Below are positions 27,124-36,707 of a stretch of DNA of 64,000 bases, piece after piece. Every line of letters begins with the position of its first letter. The stretch's first letter is position 1. This DNA is from Streptomyces carminius (lineage in GTDB: Bacteria > Actinomycetota > Actinomycetes > Streptomycetales > Streptomycetaceae), in NCBI RefSeq assembly GCF_002794255.1, contig NZ_PGGW01000022.1, positions 41,820 to 105,819 on the forward strand. The letters run 5' to 3'. The position numbers and the translations under genes are program-made. The notes under the pieces were generated by a model. It saw only the letters and a list, made by a program, of their open reading frames with translations, made no database searches and was not told the DNA's origin.

Positions 27124-27771
27124 ATGACCACGAAGCAGATCAAGGGCGTCCTGGGCGAGAAGCTCGGCATGACCCAGGTCTGGGACGAGAACAACCGTGT
27201 CGTCCCGGTCACTGTCGTCAAGGCCGGCCCCTGTGTCGTCACCCAGGTGCGCACCGCTGACAAGGACGGCTACGAGGCCGTCCAGATCGCCTTCGGCGAG
27301 ATCGACCCGCGCAAGGTGAACAAGCCCCTCAAGGGCCACTTCGCCAAGGCCGACGTGCCCCCGCGCCGTCACCTGGTGGAGCTGCGCACCGCGGACGCCG
27401 CCGAGTACGCGCTCGGCCAGGAGATCACCGCCGAGGTGTTCGAGTCCGGCACCAAGGTCGACGTGACCGGCAAGAGCAAGGGCAAGGGCACCGCCGGCGT
27501 CATGAAGCGCCACGGCTTCGCCGGCCTCGGCGCCGGCCACGGCACCCAGCGCAAGCACCGCTCGCCCGGTTCCATCGGCGGCTGCGCCACCCCGGGCCGC
27601 GTGTTCAAGGGCCTGCGCATGGCCGGCCGCATGGGCAACGAGCGGGTCACCACCCAGAACCTGACCGTCCACGCCGTTGACGCGGAGAAGGGACTGCTGC
27701 TCATCAAGGGCGCGGTTCCCGGTCCGAACGGCGGCCTCGTCCTGGTCCGTACCGCGGCCAAGGGGGCCTGA
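27124..27771 (+). CDS. rplC: 50S ribosomal protein L3
   Basis: L3 is an early assembly protein near the peptidyl-transferase centre. The 215 residues start with the actinobacterial [16 protein letters not shown]. The loop [15 protein letters not shown] carries the Gln that is methylated in many bacteria. The stop is 5 bases before rplD, within the S10 operon. Confidence 0.98.
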   Translation: MTTKQIKGVLGEKLGMTQVWDENNRVVPVTVVKAGPCVVTQVRTADKDGYEAVQIAFGEIDPRKVNKPLKGHFAKADVPPRRHLVELRTADAAEYALGQEITAEVFESGTKVDVTGKSKGKGTAGVMKRHGFAGLGAGHGTQRKHRSPGSIGGCATPGRVFKGLRMAGRMGNERVTTQNLTVHAVDAEKGLLLIKGAVPGPNGGLVLVRTAAKGA

Positions 27772-27776
27772 GGTAG

Positions 27777-28430
27777 ATGAGCACCATTGACATCCTTTCG
27801 CCGGCAGGCGACAAGGCCGGGACCGTCGAGCTCCCCGCGGAGATCTTCGACGCGCAGGTCAGCGTTCCGCTGATCCACCAGGTCGTCGTCGCCCAGCTGG
27901 CCGCTGCCCGCCAGGGCACGCACAAGACCAAGACCCGCGGCGAGGTCCGCGGCGGCGGCAAGAAGCCGTACCGCCAGAAGGGCACCGGCCGCGCCCGCCA
28001 GGGCTCGACCCGCGCGCCGCAGTTCGCCGGCGGTGGCGTCGTGCACGGTCCGGTGCCGCGCGACTACTCGCAGCGCACCCCGAAGAAGATGAAGGCCGCC
28101 GCCCTGCGCGGTGCCCTCTCCGACCGGGCGCGCCACGACCGCGTCCACGTCGTCACCGGCGTGGTCGAGGGCGAGGCCCCGTCCACCAAGGCCGCCAAGG
28201 GCCTGCTCGGCAGGATCAGCGAGCGCAAGAACGTGCTGCTGGTCGTCGAGCGGAGCGACGAGGCCGCGTGGCTGTCCGCCCGCAACCTGCCCCAGGTCCA
28301 CATCCTGGAGCCGGGTCAGCTGAACACCTACGACGTGCTCGTCTCCGACGACGTGGTCTTCACCAAGGCCGCCTTCGAGAGCTTCGTGGCCGGCCGTACG
28401 GCTGCCGAGCGCGAAGGGAGCAACGCCTGA
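27777..28430 (+). CDS. rplD: 50S ribosomal protein L4
   Basis: L4 lines the exit tunnel; in some bacteria it also represses the S10 operon. The 217 residues include the long tunnel loop [20 protein letters not shown] near residue 45, intact and full length. Changes in this loop give macrolide resistance, but nothing unusual is visible. Its TGA overlaps the ATG of rplW by one base. Confidence 0.98.
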   Translation: MSTIDILSPAGDKAGTVELPAEIFDAQVSVPLIHQVVVAQLAAARQGTHKTKTRGEVRGGGKKPYRQKGTGRARQGSTRAPQFAGGGVVHGPVPRDYSQRTPKKMKAAALRGALSDRARHDRVHVVTGVVEGEAPSTKAAKGLLGRISERKNVLLVVERSDEAAWLSARNLPQVHILEPGQLNTYDVLVSDDVVFTKAAFESFVAGRTAAEREGSNA

Positions 28431-28753
28431 TGAGTGAGGCGACCGTCACCAGCAAGACCTTCTCCGACCCCCGCGACATCCTGATCAAGCCGGTGGTCTC
28501 GGAGAAGAGCTACGCGCTGCTGGACGAGAACAAGTACACGTTCGTCGTCGACCCGCGTGCCAACAAGACCCAGATCAAGCAGGCCGTCGAGACGGTCTTC
28601 TCGGTCAAGGTCACCGGGGTCAACACGATCAACCGGCAGGGCAAGCGCAAGCGCACTCGGACCGGCTACGGCAAGCGCGCCGACACCAAGCGCGCCATCG
28701 TGACCCTCGCCGAGGGCGACCGTATCGACATCTTCGGCGGTCCGGTCTCCTGA
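28430..28753 (+). CDS. rplW: 50S ribosomal protein L23
   Basis: L23 sits at the exit of the nascent-chain tunnel and docks trigger factor and SRP. The 107-residue protein has [20 protein letters not shown] and the basic [14 protein letters not shown] loop. The start overlaps the rplD stop (TGATG), so translation is coupled. Next in the operon is rplB, 39 bases on. Confidence 0.98.
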   Translation: MSEATVTSKTFSDPRDILIKPVVSEKSYALLDENKYTFVVDPRANKTQIKQAVETVFSVKVTGVNTINRQGKRKRTRTGYGKRADTKRAIVTLAEGDRIDIFGGPVS

Positions 28754-28792
28754 CGGAGGCCGTACCGTCCGATATCGGACGAGGACTGAGAA

Positions 28793-29629
28793 ATGGGTAT
28801 CCGCAAGTACAAGCCGACGACTCCGGGCCGTCGTGGCGCCAGTGTCGCCGACTTCGTCGAGATCACGCGGTCCACGCCGGAGAAGTCGCTGGTCCGCCCG
28901 CTGCACAGCAAGGGCGGCCGTAACAACGCCGGTCGTGTGACCGTCCGCCACCAGGGCGGTGGCCACAAGCGCGCCTACCGTGTGATCGACTTCCGCCGTC
29001 ACGACAAGGACGGCGTGCCGGCCAAGGTCGCGCACATCGAGTACGACCCGAACCGCACCGCGCGCATCGCGCTGCTGCACTACGCCGACGGCGAGAAGCG
29101 CTACATCCTCGCCCCGGCCGGTCTGAAGCAGGGCGCCCGCGTCGAGAACGGTCCCGGTGCCGACATCAAGCCCGGCAACAACCTGGCGCTGCGCAACATC
29201 CCGGTCGGTACGACCATCCACGCCATCGAGCTGAGCCCCGGCGGCGGCGCGAAGTTCGCCCGCTCCGCCGGTGCCTCCGTGCAGCTGCTGGCGAAGGAGG
29301 GCCGCATGGCCCACCTCCGCATGCCCTCCGGTGAGATCCGCCTGGTCGACGTGCGCTGCCGCGCCACCGTCGGCGAGGTCGGCAACGCCGAGCAGTCGAA
29401 CATCAACTGGGGCAAGGCCGGCCGCATGCGCTGGAAGGGCGTCCGCCCGACCGTCCGCGGTGTGGTCATGAACCCGGTCGACCACCCGCACGGTGGTGGT
29501 GAGGGCAAGACCTCCGGTGGTCGTCACCCGGTCTCGCCGTGGGGCAAGAAGGAAGGACGTACTCGCTCGCCGAAGAAGGCCAGCAACAAGTACATCGTCC
29601 GCCGCCGCAAGACGAACAAGAAGCGCTAG
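28793..29629 (+). CDS. rplB: 50S ribosomal protein L2
   Basis: L2 is essential for subunit joining and peptidyl transfer. The 278 residues carry the universally conserved [13 protein letters not shown] near residue 225, whose His lies close to the catalytic centre, and the C-terminal [19 protein letters not shown] tail. Full length, ordinary codon use, rpsS follows after 14 bases. Confidence 0.99.
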   Translation: MGIRKYKPTTPGRRGASVADFVEITRSTPEKSLVRPLHSKGGRNNAGRVTVRHQGGGHKRAYRVIDFRRHDKDGVPAKVAHIEYDPNRTARIALLHYADGEKRYILAPAGLKQGARVENGPGADIKPGNNLALRNIPVGTTIHAIELSPGGGAKFARSAGASVQLLAKEGRMAHLRMPSGEIRLVDVRCRATVGEVGNAEQSNINWGKAGRMRWKGVRPTVRGVVMNPVDHPHGGGEGKTSGGRHPVSPWGKKEGRTRSPKKASNKYIVRRRKTNKKR

Positions 29630-29643
29630 GAGGCGGGTTTTCG

Positions 29644-29925
29644 ATGCCGCGCAGTCTCAAGAAGGGGCCCTTCGTCGACGACCACCTGATCAAGAAGGTG
29701 GACACGCAGAACGACGCAGGCACCAAGAACGTCATCAAGACCTGGTCCCGCCGCTCGATGATCGTCCCGGCCATGCTGGGCCACACGATCGCGGTGCACG
29801 ACGGCCGCAAGCACGTCCCGGTGTTCGTCACCGAGTCGATGGTCGGCCACAAGCTCGGCGAGTTCGCGCCGACCCGCACCTTCCGCGGCCACGAGAAGGA
29901 CGACCGCAAGTCGCGGCGTCGCTGA
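29644..29925 (+). CDS. rpsS: 30S ribosomal protein S19
   Basis: S19 pairs with S13 in the 30S head near the A-site tRNA. The 93 residues start [19 protein letters not shown] and include [19 protein letters not shown], both family signatures. GGAGG lies 10 bases before the ATG at 29644. Confidence 0.98.
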   Translation: MPRSLKKGPFVDDHLIKKVDTQNDAGTKNVIKTWSRRSMIVPAMLGHTIAVHDGRKHVPVFVTESMVGHKLGEFAPTRTFRGHEKDDRKSRRR

Positions 29926-29971
29926 TCTGCGGAAACAGCGAAGACCAATGACTGACACCGAAGGGACGACC

Positions 29972-30319
29972 ATGGAAGCCAGGGCCCAGGCGCGGTACAT
30001 CCGCGTCACGCCCATGAAGGCCCGCCGTGTGGTGGACCTCATCCGTGGCATGGATGCCACGGAGGCTCAGGCGGTCCTGCGTTTCGCTCCGCAGGCCGCG
30101 AGCGTGCCCGTGGGCAAGGTGCTCGACAGCGCCATCGCCAACGCCGCGCACAACTACGACCACACCGACGTCGACAGCCTGTTCATCTCCGAGGCCTATG
30201 TCGACGAGGGCCCGACCCTGAAGCGGTTCCGGCCGCGCGCCCAGGGCCGTGCCTACCGGATCCGTAAGCGGACCAGCCACATCACGGTGGTCGTCAGCAG
30301 CAAGGAAGGAACCCGGTAA
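29972..30319 (+). CDS. rplV: 50S ribosomal protein L22
   Basis: L22 lines the exit tunnel with L4. The 115-residue form starting [19 protein letters not shown] is the usual streptomycete start and has AAGGGA upstream; an ATG eight codons earlier would add a non-conserved extension. The beta-hairpin tip [13 protein letters not shown] is intact. Its TAA overlaps the ATG of rpsC. Confidence 0.97.
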   Translation: MEARAQARYIRVTPMKARRVVDLIRGMDATEAQAVLRFAPQAASVPVGKVLDSAIANAAHNYDHTDVDSLFISEAYVDEGPTLKRFRPRAQGRAYRIRKRTSHITVVVSSKEGTR

Positions 30320-31152
30320 TGGGGCAGAAGGTCAACCCGCACGGGTTCCGGCTGGGCATCACCACCGACTTCAAGTCGCGCTGGTACGCCGACAAGCTCT
30401 ACAAGGACTACATCAAGGAAGACGTCGAGATCCGCCGCCTGCTCACGCAGGGCATGGAGCGGGCCGGCATCTCCAAGGTGGAGATCGAGCGCACCCGCGA
30501 CCGCGTCCGCGTCGACGTTCACACCGCCCGTCCGGGCATCGTGATCGGCCGCCGCGGCGCCGAGGCGGAGCGCATCCGCGGTCGGCTGGAGAAGCTGACC
30601 GGCAAGCAGATCCAGTTCAACATCCTCGAGGTGAAGAACCCGGAGACGGACGCCCAGCTGGTGGCCCAGGCCGTCGCCGAGCAGCTGTCCTCCCGCGTCT
30701 CCTTCCGCCGTGCGATGCGCAAGTCGATGCAGAGCACGATGAAGGCCGGCGCCAAGGGCATCAAGATCCAGTGCGGTGGCCGCCTCGGCGGCGCCGAGAT
30801 GTCCCGCTCCGAGTTCTACCGCGAGGGCCGGGTCCCCCTGCACACCCTCCGCGCCAACGTGGACTACGGCTTCTTCGAGGCCAAGACGTCCTTCGGCCGG
30901 ATCGGTGTGAAGGTCTGGATCTACAAGGGCGACGTCAAGAACATCGCCGAGGTCCGTGCCGAGAACGCCGCGGCCCGCGCCGGCAACCGCCCGTCGCGCG
31001 GTGGTGGCGGCAACGACCGCCCGCGCCGCGGTGGCGAGCGCGGCGGCCGCGGACGCAAGCCGCAGCAGGAGCGGACCGAGGCCCCCAAGGCCGAGGCGAG
31101 CACCTCCGCTCCGGCCGCCGAGAGCACCGGCTCTGCCGGGAAGGAGGCCTGA
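30319..31152 (+). CDS. rpsC: 30S ribosomal protein S3
   Basis: S3 helps form the mRNA entry channel and has helicase activity there. The 277 residues include a KH domain with [15 protein letters not shown] (GxxG loop) near residue 73. After residue 215 there is a low-complexity Arg/Gly then Ala/Glu/Lys tail typical of actinobacterial S3. It starts in a TAATG overlap with rplV; rplP follows 5 bases after its stop. Confidence 0.98.
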   Translation: MGQKVNPHGFRLGITTDFKSRWYADKLYKDYIKEDVEIRRLLTQGMERAGISKVEIERTRDRVRVDVHTARPGIVIGRRGAEAERIRGRLEKLTGKQIQFNILEVKNPETDAQLVAQAVAEQLSSRVSFRRAMRKSMQSTMKAGAKGIKIQCGGRLGGAEMSRSEFYREGRVPLHTLRANVDYGFFEAKTSFGRIGVKVWIYKGDVKNIAEVRAENAAARAGNRPSRGGGGNDRPRRGGERGGRGRKPQQERTEAPKAEASTSAPAAESTGSAGKEA

Positions 31153-31157
31153 CCGTC

Positions 31158-31577
31158 ATGCTGATCCCCCGCAGGGTCAAGCACCGCAAGCAGCACCACC
31201 CCAAGCGCAGGGGCATGGCCAAGGGTGGCACCGAGGTCGCGTTCGGCGAGTACGGCATCCAGGCCGTCACCGCCGCCTACGTGACCAACCGGCAGATCGA
31301 GGCCGCGCGTATCTCCATGACGCGGCACATCAAGCGTGGCGGCAAGGTGTGGATCAACATCTACCCGGACCGTCCGCTGACCAAGAAGCCCGCCGAGACC
31401 CGCATGGGCTCCGGCAAGGGCTCGCCGGAGTGGTGGGTCGCGAACGTCAAGCCCGGTCGGGTGATGTTCGAGCTTTCCTACCCGAACGAGAAGATTGCTC
31501 GTGAGGCGCTCACCCGCGCTGCTCACAAGCTTCCGATGAAGTGCCGGATCGTTCGGCGCGAGGCAGGTGAGTCGTGA
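31158..31577 (+). CDS. rplP: 50S ribosomal protein L16
   Basis: L16 organises the A-site region of the 50S subunit. The 139 residues start [17 protein letters not shown] and hold [20 protein letters not shown] and [17 protein letters not shown], all diagnostic. The stop overlaps the rpmC start by one base. Confidence 0.98.
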   Translation: MLIPRRVKHRKQHHPKRRGMAKGGTEVAFGEYGIQAVTAAYVTNRQIEAARISMTRHIKRGGKVWINIYPDRPLTKKPAETRMGSGKGSPEWWVANVKPGRVMFELSYPNEKIAREALTRAAHKLPMKCRIVRREAGES

Positions 31578-31801
31578 TGGCGGCCGGTACCAAGGCGAGC
31601 GAGCTGCGCGAGCTGAGCGACGAGGAACTCGTCGGGAAGCTGCGCGAGGCCAAGGAGGAGCTGTTCAAGCTCCGTTTCCAGGCGGCGACCGGACAGCTGG
31701 AGAACAACGGCCGGCTGAAGGCCGTCCGTAAGGACATCGCCCGGATCTACACCCTGATGCGGGAGCGCGAGCTCGGCATCGAGACGGTGGAGAGCGCCTG
31801 A
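31577..31801 (+). CDS. rpmC: 50S ribosomal protein L29
   Basis: 74-residue helical-hairpin protein at the tunnel exit next to L23. It begins [19 protein letters not shown] and has the signature [15 protein letters not shown]. The ATG at 31577 in TGATG with rplP is preferred; a GTG one codon earlier is possible. The stop overlaps the rpsQ start. Confidence 0.97.
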   Translation: MAAGTKASELRELSDEELVGKLREAKEELFKLRFQAATGQLENNGRLKAVRKDIARIYTLMRERELGIETVESA

Positions 31802-32088
31802 TGAGCGAGACGAATGTGACTGAGACTGCCAACAGCAAGCGCGGCTTCCGCAAGACCCGTGAGGGTCTGGTCGTCAGCGACAAGATGGACAAGACCGTCG
31901 TCGTCGCCGTCGAGGACCGCGTCAAGCACGCCCTGTACGGCAAGGTCATCCGCCGTACGAACAAGCTCAAGGCGCACGACGAGCAGAACGCCGCGGGTGT
32001 CGGCGACCGGGTCCTCCTGATGGAGACCCGGCCGCTGTCCGCGACCAAGCGCTGGCGCGTCGTCGAGATCCTCGAGAAGGCCAAGTAA
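31801..32088 (+). CDS. rpsQ: 30S ribosomal protein S17
   Basis: Primary 16S-binding assembly protein with an OB fold. The 95 residues include [16 protein letters not shown] and [20 protein letters not shown], both S17 signatures, after a short variable N-terminus. TGATG overlap with rpmC. A 101-base spacer with two hairpins follows before rplN. Confidence 0.97.
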   Translation: MSETNVTETANSKRGFRKTREGLVVSDKMDKTVVVAVEDRVKHALYGKVIRRTNKLKAHDEQNAAGVGDRVLLMETRPLSATKRWRVVEILEKAK

Positions 32089-32090
32089 CC

Positions 32091-32156
32091 CCCGAGAGCA
32101 CTTCTCGGGACGAGTTCCGCCAGGCTCGGTGAGGTGCGCGCGGCACCGCGCGCACC
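32091..32156 (+). other. Two hairpins between rpsQ and rplN
   Basis: CCCGAGA/TCTCGGG (32091-32097 with 32103-32109), then a perfect 11-bp GGTGCGCGCGG/CCGCGCGCACC (32133-32143 with 32146-32156). They mark the junction of the classical S10 and spc operons and could attenuate transcription or stabilise processed ends. Confidence 0.5.
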
Positions 32157-32189
32157 CACCGGGAACCGGCAGACGATCAGGAGATAGAC

Positions 32190-32558
32190 GTGATCCAGCA
32201 GGAGTCGCGACTGCGCGTCGCCGACAACACGGGAGCGAAGGAGATCCTCTGCATCCGTGTTCTCGGTGGCTCCGGCCGCCGCTACGCGGGTGTCGGGGAC
32301 GTCATCGTCGCCACCGTCAAGGACGCGATCCCCGGTGGCAACGTGAAGAAGGGCGACGTCGTCAAGGCCGTCGTCGTGCGCACCGTCAAGGAGCGCCGCC
32401 GCCCGGACGGCTCGTACATCCGCTTCGACGAGAACGCCGCCGTCATCCTCAAGAACGACGGCGACCCCCGCGGCACCCGTATCTTCGGCCCGGTGGGCCG
32501 TGAGCTGCGCGAGAAGAAGTTCATGAAGATCATCTCCCTCGCGCCGGAGGTGCTGTAA
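32190..32558 (+). CDS. rplN: 50S ribosomal protein L14
   Basis: L14 lies at the subunit interface and is the first gene of the classical spc operon. The 122 residues begin with GTG and [19 protein letters not shown]; the signature [20 protein letters not shown] is present and the end [17 protein letters not shown] is complete. AGGAG lies 7 bases upstream. Confidence 0.98.
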   Translation: MIQQESRLRVADNTGAKEILCIRVLGGSGRRYAGVGDVIVATVKDAIPGGNVKKGDVVKAVVVRTVKERRRPDGSYIRFDENAAVILKNDGDPRGTRIFGPVGRELREKKFMKIISLAPEVL

Positions 32559-32561
32559 CCG

Positions 32562-32885
32562 ATGAAGATCAAGAAGGGTGACCTGGTCCAGGTCATCACC
32601 GGCAAGGACAAGGGGAAGCAGGGGAAGGTCATCGTGGCCTACCCCCGCGACAACCGCGTCCTGGTCGAGGGTGTCAACCGGGTCAAGAAGCACACCAAGG
32701 CCGGACAGACCGCCCGTGGCTCGAAGACCGGCGGGATCGTGACGACCGAGGCCCCGATCCACGTGAGCAACGTGCAGCTCGTGGTGGAGAAGGACGGCAA
32801 GAAGGTCGTCACCCGCGTCGGTTACCGCTTCGACGACGAAGGCAACAAGATCCGCGTTGCCAAGCGGACCGGTGAGGACATCTGA
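32562..32885 (+). CDS. rplX: 50S ribosomal protein L24
   Basis: L24 starts 50S assembly and sits near the tunnel exit. The 107 residues begin with the KOW motif [20 protein letters not shown]. Length and [18 protein letters not shown] are typical. The TGA overlaps the rplE ATG by one base. Confidence 0.98.
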   Translation: MKIKKGDLVQVITGKDKGKQGKVIVAYPRDNRVLVEGVNRVKKHTKAGQTARGSKTGGIVTTEAPIHVSNVQLVVEKDGKKVVTRVGYRFDDEGNKIRVAKRTGEDI

Positions 32886-33448
32886 TGACTACCGCCACCA
32901 AAGTGCAGCCGCGCCTGAAGGTGCGCTACCGCGAGGAGATCGCGGGCAAGCTGCGTGACGAGTTCGAGTACGGCAACGTCATGCAGATCCCCGGTCTCAC
33001 CAAGATCGTGGTCAACATGGGTGTGGGCGAGGCCGCCCGCGACTCCAAGCTGATCGAGGGCGCCGTCCGCGACCTCGCCACGATCACCGGCCAGAAGCCG
33101 GCCGTGACCAAGGCCCGGAAGTCCATCGCGCAGTTCAAGCTGCGCGAGGGTCAGCCGATCGGTGCCCACGTCACCCTCCGGGGTGACCGCATGTGGGAGT
33201 TCCTGGACCGTCTGCTGTCGCTGGCGCTGCCGCGCATCCGCGACTTCCGCGGTCTGTCGCCCAAGCAGTTCGACGGCCGGGGCAACTACACCTTCGGTCT
33301 CACGGAGCAGGTCATGTTCCACGAGATCGACCAGGACAAGATCGACCGGGTCCGAGGCATGGACATCACCGTGGTCACCACGGCGAACACCGACGAGGAG
33401 GGCCGCGCCCTGCTGCGTCACCTCGGATTCCCGTTCAAGGAGGCCTGA
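32885..33448 (+). CDS. rplE: 50S ribosomal protein L5
   Basis: L5 binds 5S rRNA and contacts the P-site tRNA. The 187 residues include [20 protein letters not shown] and [19 protein letters not shown], family hallmarks. It ends with HLGFPFKEA. rpsN starts 4 bases downstream. Confidence 0.98.
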   Translation: MTTATKVQPRLKVRYREEIAGKLRDEFEYGNVMQIPGLTKIVVNMGVGEAARDSKLIEGAVRDLATITGQKPAVTKARKSIAQFKLREGQPIGAHVTLRGDRMWEFLDRLLSLALPRIRDFRGLSPKQFDGRGNYTFGLTEQVMFHEIDQDKIDRVRGMDITVVTTANTDEEGRALLRHLGFPFKEA

Positions 33449-33451
33449 GCA

Positions 33452-33637
33452 GTGGCCAAGAAGGCTCTGATCGCCAAGGCGGCCCGCAAGCCCAAGTTCG
33501 CGGTGCGTGGTTACACGCGCTGCCAGCGCTGCGGCCGTCCCCACTCCGTCTACCGCAAGTTCGGCCTGTGCCGTGTGTGCCTTCGTGAGATGGCCCACCG
33601 CGGCGAGCTGCCGGGCGTCACCAAGAGCTCCTGGTAG
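33452..33637 (+). CDS. rpsN: 30S ribosomal protein S14, zinc (type Z) form
   Basis: 61-residue short S14 with C24-x2-C27 and C40-x2-C43, which coordinate zinc in this form. Streptomycetes also encode a zinc-free longer S14 elsewhere, induced under zinc shortage by Zur; the gene here is the housekeeping one. GTG start with AAGGAGG about 10 bases upstream. A hairpin (GGTCCGC/GCGGACC, 33637-33654) starts at the last base of the stop codon, before the 217-base gap to rpsH. Confidence 0.97.
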   Translation: MAKKALIAKAARKPKFAVRGYTRCQRCGRPHSVYRKFGLCRVCLREMAHRGELPGVTKSSW

Positions 33638-33854
33638 GTCCGCTCCGGCGGACCCCAGGGACTCTCGGTAAGAGCATCCTGGCCGGCGAACGCCCGCCCC
33701 GCGTGCCCTAGGCTTGTGGGCTGGGCGCTCGCCGTCCATGACCGTCTTACTACGCCGTAGGTCCCCGCACCGCACCCGTCCCGTCGCTTCCCGCGTACGG
33801 GGAGAGGGACGGCGCATACAGGAAACCCCGGCGAGAGAGGCCGAAGGCCATCAC

Positions 33855-34253
33855 ATGACCATGACCGATCCGATCGCAGACATGCTGACGCGTCTGCGAA
33901 ACGCGAACTCGGCGTACCACGACACCGTCGTGATGCCGCACAGCAAGATCAAGTCGCACATCGCGGAGATCCTCCAGCAGGAGGGCTACATCACCGGCTG
34001 GAAGGTCGAGGACGCCCCGGTGGGCAAGAACCTCGTCCTGGAGCTCAAGTTCGGGCCGAACCGCGAGCGTTCGATCGCCGGCATCAAGCGCATCAGCAAG
34101 CCGGGTCTGCGGGTCTACGCGAAGTCCACCAACCTGCCGAAGGTGCTCGGCGGCCTGGGAGTGGCGATCATCTCCACCTCCCACGGTCTCCTCACCGACA
34201 AGCAGGCTCAGAAGAAGGGCGTGGGTGGGGAAGTCCTCGCCTACGTCTGGTAG
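33855..34253 (+). CDS. rpsH: 30S ribosomal protein S8
   Basis: S8 binds 16S helix 21 early in assembly; in some bacteria it represses the spc operon. The 132 residues start [18 protein letters not shown] and end [11 protein letters not shown], full length. A longer in-frame extension upstream lacks homology. The 217-base spacer before it is unusually large for this operon and may hold a promoter. Confidence 0.98.
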   Translation: MTMTDPIADMLTRLRNANSAYHDTVVMPHSKIKSHIAEILQQEGYITGWKVEDAPVGKNLVLELKFGPNRERSIAGIKRISKPGLRVYAKSTNLPKVLGGLGVAIISTSHGLLTDKQAQKKGVGGEVLAYVW

Positions 34254-34276
34254 CGGAAGGGAACGGAGGTAAGGCA

Positions 34277-34816
34277 ATGTCGCGTATCGGCAAGCTCCCC
34301 ATCCAGGTTCCCGCCGGTGTGGACGTCACCATCGATGGCCGTACGGTCGCCGTGAAGGGCCCCAAGGGCACCCTGGCGCACACCGTCGCCGCCCCCATCG
34401 AGGTCGCCCGGGACGAGGACGGCACGATCCGTGTCACCCGTCCCAACGACGAGAGCCGGAACAAGGCCCTGCACGGTCTGTCCCGCACGCTGGTGGCGAA
34501 CATGATCACTGGCGTGACCCAGGGGTACACCAAGCAGCTCGAGATCAGCGGGGTCGGCTACCGCGTCCAGGCCAAGGGCTCCAACCTGGAGTTCTCCCTG
34601 GGCTACAGCCACCCGATCCTGGTCGAGGCCCCCCAGGGCATCACCTTCAAGGTGGAGTCCCCGACGAAGTTCAGCGTCGAGGGCATCGACAAGCAGCAGG
34701 TCGGCGAGATCGCCGCGCGGATCCGCAAGCTGCGCAAGCCCGACCCGTACAAGGCCAAGGGCGTCAAGTACGCGGGCGAGGTCATCCGCCGCAAGGTCGG
34801 AAAGGCTGGTAAGTAA
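34277..34816 (+). CDS. rplF: 50S ribosomal protein L6
   Basis: L6 stabilises the sarcin-ricin region where elongation factors bind. The 179 residues have the two-domain fold with [20 protein letters not shown] at the start and the signature [19 protein letters not shown] near the C-terminus. GGAGG lies upstream of the ATG; rplR follows 3 bases after the stop. Confidence 0.98.
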   Translation: MSRIGKLPIQVPAGVDVTIDGRTVAVKGPKGTLAHTVAAPIEVARDEDGTIRVTRPNDESRNKALHGLSRTLVANMITGVTQGYTKQLEISGVGYRVQAKGSNLEFSLGYSHPILVEAPQGITFKVESPTKFSVEGIDKQQVGEIAARIRKLRKPDPYKAKGVKYAGEVIRRKVGKAGK

Positions 34817-34819
34817 GCC

Positions 34820-35203
34820 ATGGCATACGGTGTGAAGATCGCGAAGGGCAGCGCCCGCAAGGCCGTCGCTGTCAAGCGGCGCCACATCCGCGTCCGCAAG
34901 AAGGTCTCGGGCACCCCCGAGCGTCCGCGCCTGGTGGTGACGCGTTCCAACCGTCACATGGTGGCGCAGGTCGTCGACGACGTCGCGGGCCACACGCTCG
35001 CCTCGGCCTCGACCCTGGACAGTTCGATCCGCGGCGCCGACGGCGACAAGAGCGAGCTGGCCAAGAAGGTCGGAGCCCTGGTCGCCGAGCGGGCGAAGGC
35101 CGCGGGCATCGAGGCCGTCGTGTTCGACCGCGGTGGCAACAAGTACGCCGGGCGGATCGCCGCCCTGGCCGACGCCGCCCGCGAGGCCGGGCTCAGGTTC
35201 TGA
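34820..35203 (+). CDS. rplR: 50S ribosomal protein L18
   Basis: L18 carries 5S rRNA into the large subunit. The 127 residues have the basic N-terminus ([20 protein letters not shown]) and the 5S-binding core ending [20 protein letters not shown]. Ordinary spc-operon member. Confidence 0.98.
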   Translation: MAYGVKIAKGSARKAVAVKRRHIRVRKKVSGTPERPRLVVTRSNRHMVAQVVDDVAGHTLASASTLDSSIRGADGDKSELAKKVGALVAERAKAAGIEAVVFDRGGNKYAGRIAALADAAREAGLRF

Positions 35204-35246
35204 GCCGGTCCCCACGCAAGCGGACGCATAGAGAGAGGTAAATCCA

Positions 35247-35852
35247 ATGGCTGGACCCCAGCGCCGCGGTGGCGGCGCCGGTGGCGGCGAGCGGCGGGAC
35301 CGACGGGACCGGCGGGACGGCGGCGCGGCCGCCGAGAAGACCGCGTACGTCGAGCGGGTCGTCGCGATCAACCGCGTCGCCAAGGTTGTGAAGGGTGGTC
35401 GTCGCTTCAGCTTCACCGCGCTGGTCGTGGTGGGCGACGGTGACGGCACCGTGGGTGTCGGATACGGCAAGGCCAAGGAGGTGCCGGCCGCCATCGCCAA
35501 GGGTGTGGAGGAGGCCAAGAAGCACTTCTTCAAGGTCCCCCGGATCCAGGGCACCATCCCCCACCCGATCCAGGGTGAGGAGGCCGCGGGTGTCGTGCTG
35601 CTCAAGCCGGCTTCGCCCGGTACCGGTGTGATCGCCGGTGGCCCGGTGCGCGCCGTGCTGGAGTGCGCGGGCATCCACGACGTGCTGAGCAAGTCGCTCG
35701 GCTCGTCCAACCCCATCAACATCGTGCACGCCACGGTGGCCGCTCTGAAGGGCCTGCAGCGTCCCGAGGAGATCGCCGCCCGCCGCGGTCTGCCGCTGGA
35801 GGACGTCGCTCCCGCCGCTCTGCTGCGGGCGCGGGCTGGGGTGAGTGGCTGA
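35247..35852 (+). CDS. rpsE: 30S ribosomal protein S5
   Basis: S5 shapes the mRNA entry and decoding fidelity; spectinomycin-resistance changes map in its loop near [15 protein letters not shown]. The 201 residues start with a disordered Gly/Arg extension ([20 protein letters not shown]) common in actinobacteria. The [17 protein letters not shown] motif is intact. Its TGA overlaps the rpmD ATG. Confidence 0.98.
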   Translation: MAGPQRRGGGAGGGERRDRRDRRDGGAAAEKTAYVERVVAINRVAKVVKGGRRFSFTALVVVGDGDGTVGVGYGKAKEVPAAIAKGVEEAKKHFFKVPRIQGTIPHPIQGEEAAGVVLLKPASPGTGVIAGGPVRAVLECAGIHDVLSKSLGSSNPINIVHATVAALKGLQRPEEIAARRGLPLEDVAPAALLRARAGVSG

Positions 35853-36034
35853 TGGCTCGTCTGAAGGTCACCCAGACCAAGTCCTACATCGGCAGCAAGC
35901 AGAACCACCGGGACACCCTGCGTTCGCTCGGCCTCAAGCGAGTGAACGACACGGTCGTCAAGGAGGACCGCCCCGAGATCCGCGGCATGGTGCAGACCGT
36001 CCGCCACCTCGTGACGGTCGAGGAGGTCGACTGA
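35852..36034 (+). CDS. rpmD: 50S ribosomal protein L30
   Basis: 60-residue ferredoxin-like protein: [19 protein letters not shown], then [15 protein letters not shown]. Full length for the bacterial short form. Overlaps rpsE (TGATG) and is followed after one base by rplO, so these are co-translated. Confidence 0.97.
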   Translation: MARLKVTQTKSYIGSKQNHRDTLRSLGLKRVNDTVVKEDRPEIRGMVQTVRHLVTVEEVD

Positions 36035-36035
36035 C

Positions 36036-36500
36036 ATGGCTGAGTCTCCCGCGAGCAAGCCGCTGAAGGTCCACAACCTCCGGCCCGCCCCGGGCGCCAA
36101 GACCGCCAAGACCCGTGTCGGTCGTGGTGAGGCGTCCAAGGGCAAGACCGCAGGCCGTGGCACCAAGGGCACCAAGGCCCGCTACCAGGTTCCGGAGCGC
36201 TTCGAGGGTGGGCAGATGCCGCTGCACATGCGGCTGCCCAAGCTCAAGGGCTTCAAGAACCCGTTCCGCACCGAGTACCAGGTCGTCAACCTGGACAAGC
36301 TGTCGGCCCTGTACCCGGAGGGCGGCGACGTCACCGTCGCCGACCTGGTGGCCAAGGGCGCGGTGCGCAAGAACCAGCCCGTGAAGGTGCTGGGCAACGG
36401 CGACATCTCCGTGGCCCTGCGGGTGACCGTCGACAAGGTCTCCGGTTCCGCCAAGGAGAAGATCACCGCCGCCGGCGGTACGGTCGACGAGCTCGCCTGA
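36036..36500 (+). CDS. rplO: 50S ribosomal protein L15
   Basis: L15 is a late assembly protein joining several 23S domains. The 154 residues have the glycine-rich [20 protein letters not shown]-terminus and [18 protein letters not shown]. It is the last gene before the secY promoter region, where the hairpin 36527-36560 may stop part of the transcription. Confidence 0.98.
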   Translation: MAESPASKPLKVHNLRPAPGAKTAKTRVGRGEASKGKTAGRGTKGTKARYQVPERFEGGQMPLHMRLPKLKGFKNPFRTEYQVVNLDKLSALYPEGGDVTVADLVAKGAVRKNQPVKVLGNGDISVALRVTVDKVSGSAKEKITAAGGTVDELA

Positions 36501-36526
36501 GCACGTTCGGCCGAGTGACACGGCAA

Positions 36527-36560
36527 ACCGGGGGCGCCCATGGGAACGGGCGTCCCCGGT
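36527..36560 (+). terminator. Hairpin between rplO and secY
   Basis: 13-bp stem (36527-36539 with 36548-36560, one G-T wobble) with an 8-base loop, 26 bases after the rplO stop. No T-run. Probably a partial terminator ahead of the secY promoter. Confidence 0.6.
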
Positions 36561-36607
36561 CGGCCGTTCCAAGGGGGGCATGCTCGCCGGTAAGGTGGCG
36601 TGCGTTA

Positions 36608-36636
36608 TTGACCTCCGCAGGTTTGCCCTGTGGAAT
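36608..36636 (+). promoter_or_regulatory. Candidate secY promoter
   Basis: TTGACC at 36608-36613 and TGGAAT at 36631-36636 have the ideal 17-base spacing for a vegetative (HrdB-type) promoter. It lies 72 bases upstream of the secY start and beyond the rplO hairpin. Confidence 0.55.
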
Positions 36637-36707
36637 CTGAATGTTTTATCCGTTGATCCTCACGACCGTAACCTCTCGCGTGTGACGCGGGGGGCGCAGG
36701 AGGCACC